The notes under the pieces: model-generated | Seen by the model: only the letters and a program-made list of their open reading frames with translations | Told to the model about the DNA's origin: nothing | Database searches by the model: none | Part shown: positions 24,884 through 33,468 of the stretch, in pieces | Layout of the letters: each line of letters opens with the position of its first letter | How positions within the stretch are numbered: position 1 is the stretch's first letter | Assembly: GCA_963729195.1 (NCBI GenBank) | Contig: CAVSNF010000013.1 | Location: 7,715 to 71,714, forward strand | Direction: 5' to 3' | DNA from: CAVPTL01 sp963729195 | GTDB lineage: Bacteria > Actinomycetota > Thermoleophilia > Gaiellales > JAICJC01 | Length of the DNA stretch: 64,000 nt | Program-made: the position numbers and the translations under genes

Positions 24884-26293
24884 TCAGAGACCTTCCTCGA
24901 CCTCGATCTCTCCTGCCGCGGCCGCTTCCTGGAGCCGCTGAAAGTCCAGCTCGTTCTGGTCGGCGTAGAGGGTCGCGAAGGCCCCCAGGGCGCGGTCGAA
25001 GCTGCGGCCCTTGCCGAGGTAATTCGCGATGGCGAGGCGATCGCCAGATCGGGCATGGGAGCGGGCCAGCGACCACGCACACGCGCGGGTGTAGGTGGTA
25101 AGGCCCCATTCGGTCATGCGTGACAGGTCGGCTGAGGCTTTCCAGTCCCACAGCTGCCGGATGTAGTAGTCGCGCTCGACGCCGTCCAGGCTGGGACTGC
25201 GCTGCCAGCTCAGGAAGATGTCGGTGGCGGCCTGCATCATTCGCTGGCCGCGCACGACCCGCTCGCCATGGGTGTCGTACTCGCTGCGTCCGAGGTAGGG
25301 CTCGAGCACGGAAGCCTGGGCCTCCTTTGCCTGGAGCATGATCGCGTCCTGCCCGCCGCGCCCCACCAGCAGGATCACCCAGGCCCTGGTGCCGACACTT
25401 CCCACTCCCACGACCTTCCGCGCCATGTCGACGAGCTGATACGAGCGCACCAGGTGCTGGCGGTCGGCGTGCAGGCGATCGATGTACTGCTCGAACAGCC
25501 CGGAGACGAAGGCGTCAAGCTGCTCGTCGCTTCCGCCGAACAACTCGCGCATCGGGGTGAGCAGCGGGGGAGCGCTCACAAACCTCAACTTGCCGTCCAC
25601 AACTCGGTCAGCTTGCGCACCGCCCGGGCATGGGTCTTCCGCCGTCCCCTCGCGAACGTCCGCGTAAACAGCTCCTGCGCTGTCGGCGTCGAGCCTGGTG
25701 CCGAACCGCGCCGTCAGCTCGTCCGCGTCGAGCCGCTCGTACCAGGCGTCCAGGTAGCTCTCGTGCGCGAACTCTCGCATCCCTTCGCGGTACTCAGACA
25801 CCGCCCGTTCAACGATCCTGCGCCTGCGCTTGGCCGGCAGGTCGATGTCGCGACCGGCGATCTCGATGCTCGCCGCCATCCGCTTCAGATCCCACTCCCA
25901 CGGCCCCGGCAACGTCTCGTCAAAGTCGTTGGGGCCGAACACCAGACGACGATCGGGCGCCGCGAACCCTCCGAAGTTCGAGATGTGAGCGTCACCGCAG
26001 GCCTGCACGACCAACCCCGACACCGCAGTTCCCGCCAAGTCTGCAGCCATCACAGCCGCAGCCCCCCGGAAAAACGTAAACGGTGACACCAGCATCCGGC
26101 CGTACCGGATCGGTACCAACTCCGGCAACCGTGATCCCGCCTGGCGACGCAGCGTCGCCACCGGATCAGGTCGCGCCACGGATGGCGTCCACTCGCCGTG
26201 ACTCGACCGCGGCGCCAACGCCCGCGCAACACGGCCACGCTCGGCATCTTCACCGTTTTCCAGACGGGCGACTCGATCCGACGTGTCGTTCAT
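24884..26293 (-). CDS. DUF2252 family protein
   Basis: Starting at ATG 26293 the product has 469 residues. DUF2252 marks include RYGRMLVSPFTFFRGAAAVM near the N-terminus, CGDAHISNFGGFAAPDRR, NDFDETLPGPWEWDLKRMAA and WDWKASADLSRM. The GDAHxxNFG and DFDE motifs recall the catalytic and metal-binding loops of the aminoglycoside-phosphotransferase/kinase fold. That suggests a small-molecule kinase of unknown substrate. Length is normal for the family. It probably follows the small ORF at 26250-26489 in the same transcript. Confidence 0.88.
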   Translation of the reverse strand: MNDTSDRVARLENGEDAERGRVARALAPRSSHGEWTPSVARPDPVATLRRQAGSRLPELVPIRYGRMLVSPFTFFRGAAAVMAADLAGTAVSGLVVQACGDAHISNFGGFAAPDRRLVFGPNDFDETLPGPWEWDLKRMAASIEIAGRDIDLPAKRRRRIVERAVSEYREGMREFAHESYLDAWYERLDADELTARFGTRLDADSAGAVYADVREGTAEDPCPGGAQADRVVDGKLRFVSAPPLLTPMRELFGGSDEQLDAFVSGLFEQYIDRLHADRQHLVRSYQLVDMARKVVGVGSVGTRAWVILLVGRGGQDAIMLQAKEAQASVLEPYLGRSEYDTHGERVVRGQRMMQAATDIFLSWQRSPSLDGVERDYYIRQLWDWKASADLSRMTEWGLTTYTRACAWSLARSHARSGDRLAIANYLGKGRSFDRALGAFATLYADQNELDFQRLQEAAAAGEIEVEEGL

Positions 26294-26489
26294 ACCCACA
26301 ACGGTACCCGCATCCCGCCAACCGTCGGCGCGAGATGCGTGATCTCGCGTCCCAGGCCAGCCACAGCACCCAGGCGGCGAGCACGCTGCCTGCGCCGACC
26401 CAGACGATCTGGACCGCCAGATCCAGCCCGGTCGGGTGCGAGGCCGAAGCAAACTCGCCCAGCCCGGCAAAGACCGCCGAGGCACACAC
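26250..26489 (-). CDS. Possible small membrane protein overlapping the DUF2252 start
   Basis: The 79-residue frame from GTG 26489 encodes two hydrophobic stretches (ASAVFAGLGEFASA and IVWVGAGSVLAAWVLWLAWD). A basic tail overlaps the start of the DUF2252 gene by 44 bases. The hydrophobic pattern and position between two same-strand genes support it. No family is recognised and the ribosome-binding site is unclear. Confidence 0.4.
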   Translation of the reverse strand: MCASAVFAGLGEFASASHPTGLDLAVQIVWVGAGSVLAAWVLWLAWDARSRISRRRLAGCGYRCGYERHVGSSRPSGKR

Positions 26490-26528
26490 CAGCGTGATTC
26501 GCGCGGGCCTGTCGTGGGTTCGCTGCTG

Positions 26529-27251
26529 TTACTTGATGACGACACTCGCGACGGCGTTGCCACCACTCGCGTAACCGCAGAGCATGTCCAGCAGTCCTCG
26601 CCCTCGCGGCGTCCCCTCGGGAATTCTGAACCGCGTCGTCACGGTATTGCCCGAGTGCCGTATTCGAGAGTGTGAGACGAACGTTGTAGCGAGGGTGTGC
26701 CAGGTCAGCTTCTCCCGCTGACCGAGCAGCGGCGCGCAGCCGGTGGCTTTGACAGAGATCAGTTGCCCGGGTCGGACGCTGCGAGCGGACAACCAGAGGT
26801 GTGGGCGCGCCGGTGGGCTGAACGCCGCAATGTAGATCGCTTGAGCCGCATGGCCCAAGGCGGGCGGTGGGTTGCACAGGGCCCCCAGCGAGAGGTGTAG
26901 CGGCTGGCCGTCGAGCGACCCGGTGATCAGAACGCGGGGCCCGATGAGTCCGAGCACGACGCACGGCTTCTTGGGGACATGGTGCACGTAGTACGCCACA
27001 GCCTTGCAGAGGGCACGCGCCGTAGCGGTGGCCGAGCCGCTGACCGTCGGGCTCTTGCCACACGAGAGTGAGATACGCCGGGTCGTGCGCCACTGCCGTT
27101 TCTCAGGATGCCCGAGAAACGCCGGAGACTTCTGTGCAATCAACGTGATCCCAGGTGCGCTCGGCGGTGATTGGTCTCGCGTGTCCACGTACGTCACCAG
27201 TGCTGCACCCAGAACGACGCCGAGTGCAAGCGCTATCGCGATCCGACGCAT
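26529..27251 (-). CDS. Secreted protein with a subtilisin-inhibitor-like domain
   Basis: From ATG 27251 the 240-residue protein has a signal anchor (IAIALALGVVLGAALVTYV). The next ~90 residues show the Streptomyces subtilisin inhibitor pattern: a first Cys in ISLSCG, then ARALCKAV, KKPCVVLGLIGPRVLITGSL and a final Cys in LGALCNPP. That gives four spaced Cys with the GP...G turn. A second, unrecognised C-terminal domain has two Cys (ATGCAPLLG, LLDMLCGYA). If correct, this is a two-domain relative of secreted protease inhibitors. The assignment rests on Cys spacing only. Confidence 0.55.
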   Translation of the reverse strand: MRRIAIALALGVVLGAALVTYVDTRDQSPPSAPGITLIAQKSPAFLGHPEKRQWRTTRRISLSCGKSPTVSGSATATARALCKAVAYYVHHVPKKPCVVLGLIGPRVLITGSLDGQPLHLSLGALCNPPPALGHAAQAIYIAAFSPPARPHLWLSARSVRPGQLISVKATGCAPLLGQREKLTWHTLATTFVSHSRIRHSGNTVTTRFRIPEGTPRGRGLLDMLCGYASGGNAVASVVIK

Positions 27252-27295
27252 ACGAGAGTTATAGACCCAGTCAACCCGCACGAGCCAAGCGACGT

Positions 27296-27328
27296 GGTGA
27301 ATAACGGTGCCTGGCACCGTTATTCACC
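27296..27328. repeat. Palindromic repeat, copy 4
   Basis: The 16-bp arms GGTGAATAACGGTGCC and their exact complement flank a central T; the other copies have A. It lies 44 bp upstream of the inhibitor-like gene and 140 bp upstream of the luciferase-like gene. Confidence 0.9.
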
Positions 27329-27467
27329 CGCGCGGTGGCCCGATCGGGCCAGCGTGCACCGTGTGGAAGATGGCCGAGCGGGGCGAAGCCGTGGGTGGAC
27401 GCGGCTGTCATACTCGCCTTCGAACCCCGAGAGGCGAGCCGGGACTATCTCAGGACTGGTGGTCCGT

Positions 27468-28307
27468 ATGAGATTCGCGATCTTTCTGCCGAACGTCGGC
27501 GAATTCTACGATCCGAAGTTGTTGGTCGAACTGGCGGTTGCGGCCGAGCTCGAGGGGTGGGACGGCGTGTTTATCTGGGACGAGCTGTCCTGGTCATTCG
27601 ACGACGATCCGTCGCCGGTGTCCGACCCGTGGATCGCGATGGCGGCGATCGCGCAGGAAACCGAGCGCGTTCGGTTCGGGCCGATGGTCACCCCGCTTGC
27701 CCGTCGTCGTCCAGCCAAGGTCGCGCGCGAGACTGTGACGCTTGACCGGCTTTCCGGGGGCAGGTTCGTCCTGGGAGTCGGATTGGGAGAGCCCGACGAC
27801 CAGTTCGAGGACTTCGGTGAAGACGCAGACCCCAAGGTGCGGGCGAGCAAGCTCGACGAGTCGTTGGACTTGTTGGCTCGCTTCTGGTCGGGGGAGCAGG
27901 TGAATCACTCGGGCACCAACTTCCAGGTTAAAGATGCCGTGTTTCTGCCAAGGCCGGTGCAAGAACCTCGCATTCCTGTTTGGGTGGGAGGGTTTTGGCC
28001 AAACAAGCCGCCGGCACGGCGCGCCGCCCGGTGGGATGGAATGTTCCCCGCCAGCCCCGAATACCCCGGCGGCTTCCTCTCACCTGACGACATGGCGAAC
28101 GCCGCCGCCTATGTCGGTCAGCACCGCGATCCGGGTGCGGGGCCGTTCGACATGGTTTCGATGGGGACGCTGGACGGTAGGCGGCCCGCGTGCAGTCCCG
28201 CGATGATGAGGGAATACCGCGATGCCGGAGTGACCTGGTGGGTGTCGCAGGCCGACGAGGTTTCCGAACTCCGCAGGCTCATCGCCAATGGGCCGCCGCA
28301 GCTCTAG
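27468..28307 (+). CDS. Luciferase-like (LLM class) flavin-dependent oxidoreductase
   Basis: Starting at ATG 27468 the protein has 279 residues of TIM-barrel bacterial-luciferase type. Typical blocks are MRFAIFLPNVGEF, FIWDELSWSFDDDP, RVRFGPMVTPLARRRPAKVA, ETVTLDRLSGGRFVLGVGLG and PRIPVWVGGFWPN. In actinobacteria such enzymes use FMN or coenzyme F420; nothing here decides which. The substrate is unknown. A short inverted repeat follows at the convergent stop. Confidence 0.88.
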   Translation: MRFAIFLPNVGEFYDPKLLVELAVAAELEGWDGVFIWDELSWSFDDDPSPVSDPWIAMAAIAQETERVRFGPMVTPLARRRPAKVARETVTLDRLSGGRFVLGVGLGEPDDQFEDFGEDADPKVRASKLDESLDLLARFWSGEQVNHSGTNFQVKDAVFLPRPVQEPRIPVWVGGFWPNKPPARRAARWDGMFPASPEYPGGFLSPDDMANAAAYVGQHRDPGAGPFDMVSMGTLDGRRPACSPAMMREYRDAGVTWWVSQADEVSELRRLIANGPPQL

Positions 28308-28325
28308 CCTCAGTCACTGGCTAGA
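28303..28325. terminator. Weak hairpin between convergent genes
   Basis: TCTAGCC (28303-28309) and GGCTAGA (28319-28325) pair across a 9-base loop and include both stop codons. With a 7-bp stem and no T-tract, it is only a possible bidirectional terminator. Confidence 0.3.
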
Positions 28326-29205
28326 ACGTGCCGGTGGCCGTGGGCAGGCAGTTGCCTCCACCGGTGTTGGTGTCGCAGGCGTGGAAGCTGCCGGTGGCTG
28401 ACAGCAGGTCGGTGGTGGTGGTCGAGGGGTTGAAGGCGGCGGTGCCGGTTGTGGTCGTGCCCGGACCGGCGGATCGCGCTCCGATGGTGATCGTCAGCAC
28501 GGTGTTGGCGGCGCCCCACACCCAGGTCGCGGCGTAACGGCTGTTTTGGCCGACGGTCATCCCGGACAGAATCCCAAAATCGACCTGTGCTGCTGTGACG
28601 CTGCAACTGGTGCCGGTGCCGGTGGATCCCAACACAATCTGATCGGTTCCGTTCTTGGTGCAGACGTTGTCGCCGGCGGGTGGGCCGGTGGTGGTGGTGA
28701 TCGCCTGGTTGAAGGTGACCACGATCTTGTCGCCTGGGTCAATCGTGCCGGCGGTGCCGCCGTTGGTGATCACCACGCTTTGTGCGACCACACCGAGCTG
28801 TGCGGCCGCGGTGGGGTTTGCGGTCTGGCTCGACCAGGTGCCGTAGGTGGTCGCGGCCTTGTAACAGAAGTAGGTGCCTTGGGGACTGAAGCGGCCGGTG
28901 TCGGTGTAGGCGGTGGTCGCGGATGTGCCAACGGCGGAGAAGGTGGCTGCCGCACACGAGCTGGAGGTGCCGTTGTTGACGCCCGAGACGGCGTAGCCGG
29001 AGCCACCCGAGCCGGCCGTCCAACCGAGCACGACGTTGTGGCCGGAGGGAGTCGCGGTCAGCGCTGTGGGAGCGACCAGCGAGCGAGTCGAGACGGATTG
29101 TGACGCGGCGACCCCGCGCGTGAACGTGGCCTGCGCGACGGTCGCGCCGCCCAGGACGACGCCGGCGACGATGCCGAGCACGAGCGGCAGACGCGCGCGG
29201 CTCAT
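28321..29205 (-). CDS. Secreted protein with SipW-type signal, second gene product of the fibre cassette
   Basis: ATG 29205 overlaps the signal peptidase stop (ATGA), giving a 294-residue protein. Its N-terminus (LVLGIVAGVVLGGATVAQATFTRGVAASQSV) mirrors the TasA-like protein's YATFTSSTSASESV, the typical processing region for SipW. A fibronectin-III-like domain follows (PTALTATPSGHNVVLGWTA). Then comes a Thr/Gly-rich beta domain with paired Cys (DNVCTKNG, GTSCSVTAA, FHACDTNTGGGNC). It is probably an exported fibre partner or adhesin. The start at 29211 (GTG) is less likely than the coupled ATG. Confidence 0.72.
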   Translation of the reverse strand: MSRARLPLVLGIVAGVVLGGATVAQATFTRGVAASQSVSTRSLVAPTALTATPSGHNVVLGWTAGSGGSGYAVSGVNNGTSSSCAAATFSAVGTSATTAYTDTGRFSPQGTYFCYKAATTYGTWSSQTANPTAAAQLGVVAQSVVITNGGTAGTIDPGDKIVVTFNQAITTTTGPPAGDNVCTKNGTDQIVLGSTGTGTSCSVTAAQVDFGILSGMTVGQNSRYAATWVWGAANTVLTITIGARSAGPGTTTTGTAAFNPSTTTTDLLSATGSFHACDTNTGGGNCLPTATGTF

Positions 29206-29852
29206 TTCCACACGCTTCGCTCAGGCGGTGGCGTGGGGCCGGGCCGCCAGATCCGCACCATCAGGATTCCCATGATCAGCGCAGGAGCGAGCAGCAATGT
29301 GAGGAGCTGTGCGATGGGTGTGCGCAGGGCGTGGATGGCGGTGCCGAGATTGGGGATGACGGCGCGCACCTGCCACACTCGCGGCCCGACCAGCCGTGCC
29401 CGCCAGGGGTCGGCTGCGGCGTTGGCATCTCCCTTGGTGATCACGACCGGGTGCTCACCGCGGCTGATGATCCGCACGATCCGGTGGGTTTCGACGTGGT
29501 GGTCGCCGATTGGGATGTGGTAGCTGATGATCTGGCCGACGCGCACGTCGCGGGTGGGCTCGGGCGAGATGACCACCGCATCCCCCGGCGAGAACGCCGG
29601 CTGCATGCTGCCGGAGAGCACATCCTCCGTGCGGTAGCCGAAGACGTGTGGCCCAACGGCGACGAGTAGAAGCACGATCACCGAGGCGATCAGGATCACC
29701 CAGGTGATGATCACCGCGGCGGCCGAAAAGAGCCGCCTCGGCCTGCCGGGGGCCCGCGGCGTCCACGGAGAAGGCCGCTGCCCGGTGGGGACATCCACCG
29801 CGATGGTGCGGGCGGTGGGGGCGCTGGGCTGGGTGGTCGGCGGCGTCGGCAT
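29202..29852 (-). CDS. SipW-type signal peptidase I
   Basis: The 216-residue membrane protein has a Pro-rich cytosolic N-terminus and a hydrophobic helix (about 44-66). The catalytic serine motif is EDVLSGSMQPAFSPGD (Ser82). HVETHRIVRI carries His123 where ordinary bacterial enzymes have Lys. The Ser-His dyad is the ER/SipW type. A C-terminal helix follows. SipW enzymes process the amyloid-like TasA family, and a TasA-like gene lies just upstream on the same strand. It overlaps the next gene by four bases. Confidence 0.9.
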   Translation of the reverse strand: MPTPPTTQPSAPTARTIAVDVPTGQRPSPWTPRAPGRPRRLFSAAAVIITWVILIASVIVLLLVAVGPHVFGYRTEDVLSGSMQPAFSPGDAVVISPEPTRDVRVGQIISYHIPIGDHHVETHRIVRIISRGEHPVVITKGDANAAADPWRARLVGPRVWQVRAVIPNLGTAIHALRTPIAQLLTLLLAPALIMGILMVRIWRPGPTPPPERSVWK

Positions 29853-29925
29853 CTACCTCGCTTGGTGGCGGCGGGAGGTGAGGGGGCGGCCCCTCACACT
29901 CCCTGTGCCATCGGGTGCTGCCGGC

Positions 29926-30540
29926 CTACCGGGTGGTGGCGGCGCGCTGGGTGCCGGTGAAGGTGTACTGGATCACCGACGAGAGATTCTGCATGGTGTT
30001 GGGCGCCGCCGAGGGCAGCGTCAACGTGAAGCGCAGATGATCGGTCGAGCCGGCGGTGAGCGCGCTCAGGTTCGAGAGCGCGAGGTTGCTGCCGACCACC
30101 GGCCGGCTGGCCAGCACGGCCGATGTCGTGCCCGAGCAGGTGTAGGTGTAGGCAGGCGCCGTGCCCGCTTCCGTCCACGCATTCGAGCACTTGTCGATCA
30201 CGAGCTGAAGGCCGTTGGTGGTGTCGGTGTCAAGCAGCGACGAGGTGGTGGCCGCGCTGGTCAGGGTGACTGCGGACAGGTCGATCGAGCCGCTGTCGAT
30301 CAGATCGACGCTGCGCTGAATCGTGTCACCGGCGGCCACGTTGGTGGCGGCCACGTTCAGGCGGTTGGTGGATGACCCGGTCGCGCCCAGCGCGATCGTG
30401 ACGGTGCCGGTGGAAACCGACTCGCTCGCCGAGGTCGAGCTGGTGAAGGTGGCATACGTGGCGAGACCGGCGATGCTCGCGGTCACACCCAGCACGCACA
30501 CCGAGAGCAGAAGCTTGCTCGTGAGCGAGCGACGTTTCAT
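29926..30540 (-). CDS. TasA/CalY (camelysin)-family fibre protein
   Basis: Starting at ATG 30540 the 204-residue protein has a signal region (SKLLLSVCVLGVTASIAGLA) followed by TYATFTSSTSASESVSTGTV, the TasA/CalY hallmark. The rest is beta-rich with the family blocks NVAAGDTIQRSVDLIDSGSI and LRFTLTLPSAAPNTMQNLSS. A Cys pair (DKC ... YTC) may form a disulfide. In Bacillus, TasA forms extracellular biofilm fibres after cleavage by SipW. Here the order tasA-like, sipW-like, secreted partner suggests the same kind of surface-fibre system. Confidence 0.85.
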   Translation of the reverse strand: MKRRSLTSKLLLSVCVLGVTASIAGLATYATFTSSTSASESVSTGTVTIALGATGSSTNRLNVAATNVAAGDTIQRSVDLIDSGSIDLSAVTLTSAATTSSLLDTDTTNGLQLVIDKCSNAWTEAGTAPAYTYTCSGTTSAVLASRPVVGSNLALSNLSALTAGSTDHLRFTLTLPSAAPNTMQNLSSVIQYTFTGTQRAATTR

Positions 30541-30828
30541 CGAACACACATCCTTAAGGGAGGAGACAGGGAGCGACGCTCCCAGTAGGCATGCGTCCGA
30601 TATCGGCCGTAACAATTCCGACGAAGTCCCCCAGGAGGGTGAATCCGCGAAAATCTCTTCGCGTTGCGTGGGGTCCATGGGCACTGAGTACGATCACTGC
30701 GGGTGGCGCGCTGGTGTGCGCCCTCGCCCCGCTGCTTCCGCTGCTGTCCATCGTCCCACGCCGAGGTCAGGGCGATTCTGGGCAATGTGTACAATTCGAG
30801 CCGCCCGACACTTGTAACAGGAGGCACG

Positions 30829-31260
30829 ATGATTGTCGCCGAGATCATGCAGACCAAACTGCTTTGCTGCTCCCCCGAGACCACGGTGTATGAAGCAGCG
30901 AGGCTGATGTCCGATCGCGGGGTGGGCGCCTGCGTGGTCGTCTCCGGCCAGCACCTGGAGGGGATGTTCAGTGAGCGCGATGTGGTGCGAGCGGTGGCCG
31001 GCGGGTACGACGTCCAATCGTGCTCAGTCGCCGAAGCGATGCCGCGACACACGGTCGCCGCCCCGCCCGACGCCGACCTGCTGTGGGCCGCCGATACCAT
31101 GCGCAGCCACGGGATCCGCCACCTGCCGGTGACTGAGGGTGGCATGGTGGCCGGCGTCGTGTCGCTGCGTGACCTGTTTGCGGCTGTCGAAGCGATGCTG
31201 CGACTCGATCCCAGAGGCGCCGACTCGGCACGCGAACTGCTCGCCGCCACGCGCGGGTAG
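30829..31260 (+). CDS. Two-CBS-domain regulatory protein
   Basis: AGGAGG lies four bases before ATG 30829. The 143-residue protein consists of two CBS motifs: VAEIMQTKLLCCSPETTVYE ... GMFSERDVVRAVA, and VAEAMPRHTVAAPPDADL ... HLPVTEGGMVAGVVSLRDL. Stand-alone pairs bind adenosine nucleotides and regulate partner proteins. The partner is not evident. It is divergent from the fibre cassette. Confidence 0.88.
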   Translation: MIVAEIMQTKLLCCSPETTVYEAARLMSDRGVGACVVVSGQHLEGMFSERDVVRAVAGGYDVQSCSVAEAMPRHTVAAPPDADLLWAADTMRSHGIRHLPVTEGGMVAGVVSLRDLFAAVEAMLRLDPRGADSARELLAATRG

Positions 31261-31369
31261 GCCGAGCGAGCACGCGCCGCAGGTAGAAACTCCGCCGGGC
31301 ACAGGCGTTTCCCATCGTCGGTATGAGGGAACGCTTGGGGTGACACATCATCAACTGGACGGAGTTCAT

Positions 31370-31867
31370 ATGGCGGATCTCACCAACCTCGAAACGAAGC
31401 TCGGAGAAGTCACGGGCTTGGCGATGGCGGCTCAGGCGGCAACCGAGAAGGTGCTCGTGCTGGCCAAGCAGGACGATGAGGACGTGCTCGTCACCAAGCT
31501 TCGCCAGATGCACGACGAAGCGGCCGAGACCGAGAAGCGCTGCACCGATCTGGCAAGCACCTTCGAGGGGAAGAAGACCGCGATCCTCGACGAAGCGCGA
31601 TCGACTAAGAGCAAGGGTGCCGAGATGATGAAGACCTATCTCGACAGCGACTCCGATGCACTCGACGGATTCGAGTTTCTGACGATGGCCGAAGCCGGCG
31701 AGGTCGGCCACTGGTCGGTGCTCCAAGCCATGAACAACGACGCAGACCACGCCGACGTCAAGACCCTGGTCAAGTGGGCGTTGCCGATCCAGCAGCGGCA
31801 CCTCAAAGACGTGATGGAAGCCTCCGTCGAGCTTGCCAATAGCGAGGATCCAAACCAGCCTGCCTGA
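31370..31867 (+). CDS. All-helical protein with a ferritin-like pattern, unknown function
   Basis: GGAG precedes ATG 31370 by five bases. The 165-residue product is almost entirely helical and charged. Long amphipathic helices fit a four-helix bundle (TNLETKLGEVTGLAMAAQAA, EKRCTDLASTFEGKKTAI, HLKDVMEASVELANSE). There is no clear di-iron ExxH pair in the first helix, though GHWSV and QQRH lie in later helices. A ferritin-like fold is a guess. The CBS gene precedes it and may share its transcript. Confidence 0.6.
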   Translation: MADLTNLETKLGEVTGLAMAAQAATEKVLVLAKQDDEDVLVTKLRQMHDEAAETEKRCTDLASTFEGKKTAILDEARSTKSKGAEMMKTYLDSDSDALDGFEFLTMAEAGEVGHWSVLQAMNNDADHADVKTLVKWALPIQQRHLKDVMEASVELANSEDPNQPA

Positions 31868-31908
31868 TCGGACAATCGCCCGGCGGACGGTCGCTACCGT
31901 GCCGGTGT

Positions 31909-33465
31909 ATGGGCTCGGTTGAATCCAGCGGTTGGCGGTGGTGGACGCTGGTTGCGCTGTGCGCGGCGACGTTCATGCTGCTGGTCGATGTGACGGTGGT
32001 GCAGGTCGCGTTGCCGACGATCCAGCGGTACATGCACGCGGGCTTCACCGATCTCGAATGGGTGATCGACGCATATGCCCTGTCGCTGGCCAGCGTGATT
32101 CTGACCTGCGGTGCGCTGGCCGACCGGTACGGGCGAAAGCGCGTGTTCATCGTCGGCTTGGTGGTGTTTACGGTCGCGTCGTTGCTGTGCGGGGTGGCGC
32201 AGACGACGGGCGTGCTGATCTGGGCGCGCGCGCTTCAGGGCCTGGGCGGCGGCGCCATGTTTGCGACCGGCTTGGCGCTGATCGGGCAGACCTACCATGG
32301 CCACGACCGCGGACGGGCGATCGCCGCGTGGGGCGCGACGGTGGGCGCGGCGGTGGCTGTCGGGCCGTTGATCGGCGGCCTGCTCACCGACACGCTGGGC
32401 TGGCGGTGGATCTTCTTCGTCAACGTCCCGATCGGCATCGCCACGGTGGCGGTGGCCGCGGTCAAGATGATCAACATCAGCGATCCGAATGCCAAGCGCC
32501 TCGACATCGCCGGCTTGGTCACCTTCGCGGGGGCGCTGTTCCTGTTCATCTTGGCGCTTTTACGCGGCAACGATGACGGGTGGGGGAGCCCGCCGATCCT
32601 GGCCCTGTTTGCGGGCGCGGCGGTGTTGGCAGCAGCGTTCGTGGTGGCCGAGCTCAGACAGGAGCGGCCGATGCTCGATCTGTCGCTTTTTCGAAATCGC
32701 GGGTTCGTCGGGGTGTCGCTGGCCACGTTTGCGATCGGCGCGGGGATGTTTGCCATGTACCCGTACATCACGCTCTACCTGCAGAACGATTTGGGGTACT
32801 CGCCGCTGGCCGGTGGCGTGCGACTGCTCCCCTCGACGGTGTTGTTATTCATCGTGCCGCTCGTGACCCGCTCGGTGGTCGAGCGCTTCCCGCCCGGCGC
32901 GGTGCTGGGATTCGGCATGTCAGTGACCGGTGTCGGAATCGCGTCGATGGCGAATCTTTCAACCGGGTCGACCTGGACTCACCTGATCCCCGGGTTGTTG
33001 CTCACCGGCTTTGGCATCGGCATCGTCAACCCCGCGATCGCAAAGATCGGGCTGGGCGTGGTGGAGCCCCAGCGAAGCGGCATGGCATCGGGCATCAGCA
33101 ACACCTTTCGCATCGGCGGTCTCGCCACCGGCGTCGCCGCTCTGGGTGCAGTCTTCCAGCACCAGGTAACCAGCCAGCTGGCGTCACATGGGTCGCTGGG
33201 CGTGCCGGCTTCGACCCTGGCAAAGACGCTTGCCTCGGGCGGCACCCGCGCGGCCGCGGCGCTCAGCCCGCACAACCCAGCGATCACCGCGGTGTCGCAT
33301 CAAGCGTTCGTCTCGGGAATGAACACGATCCTGATCATCGGCGCCGTCACCGTGTTGATCGGCGCGCTCTGCGCCGGCCTCGTGCGGCGGGCTGATTTCT
33401 GGGCCGCGCCCGCGCCTCCCAGCAGCGATCCCGCGCCAGATCCCGCAACGGTCGCCCAGACCTGA
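31909..33465 (+). CDS. MFS drug exporter, DHA2 (EmrB/QacA) family
   Basis: The 518-residue protein has about 14 hydrophobic helices. Family motifs include LLVDVTVVQVALPTIQ in helix 1, GALADRYGRKRVF (motif A) and GATVGAAVAVGPLIGGLLTD (motif C, seen in drug/proton antiporters). It probably expels lipophilic compounds using the proton gradient. No dedicated regulator is adjacent. It converges with the HD-GYP/LuxR gene with three bases between stops. Confidence 0.92.
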   Translation: MGSVESSGWRWWTLVALCAATFMLLVDVTVVQVALPTIQRYMHAGFTDLEWVIDAYALSLASVILTCGALADRYGRKRVFIVGLVVFTVASLLCGVAQTTGVLIWARALQGLGGGAMFATGLALIGQTYHGHDRGRAIAAWGATVGAAVAVGPLIGGLLTDTLGWRWIFFVNVPIGIATVAVAAVKMINISDPNAKRLDIAGLVTFAGALFLFILALLRGNDDGWGSPPILALFAGAAVLAAAFVVAELRQERPMLDLSLFRNRGFVGVSLATFAIGAGMFAMYPYITLYLQNDLGYSPLAGGVRLLPSTVLLFIVPLVTRSVVERFPPGAVLGFGMSVTGVGIASMANLSTGSTWTHLIPGLLLTGFGIGIVNPAIAKIGLGVVEPQRSGMASGISNTFRIGGLATGVAALGAVFQHQVTSQLASHGSLGVPASTLAKTLASGGTRAAAALSPHNPAITAVSHQAFVSGMNTILIIGAVTVLIGALCAGLVRRADFWAAPAPPSSDPAPDPATVAQT

Positions 33466-33468
33466 GGC

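Noticed and set aside
1149..27328. Palindromic repeats as ordinary terminators
   Set aside because: They lack T-tracts, are perfectly symmetric with a conserved core, and some lie upstream of genes. A repeat family fits better.
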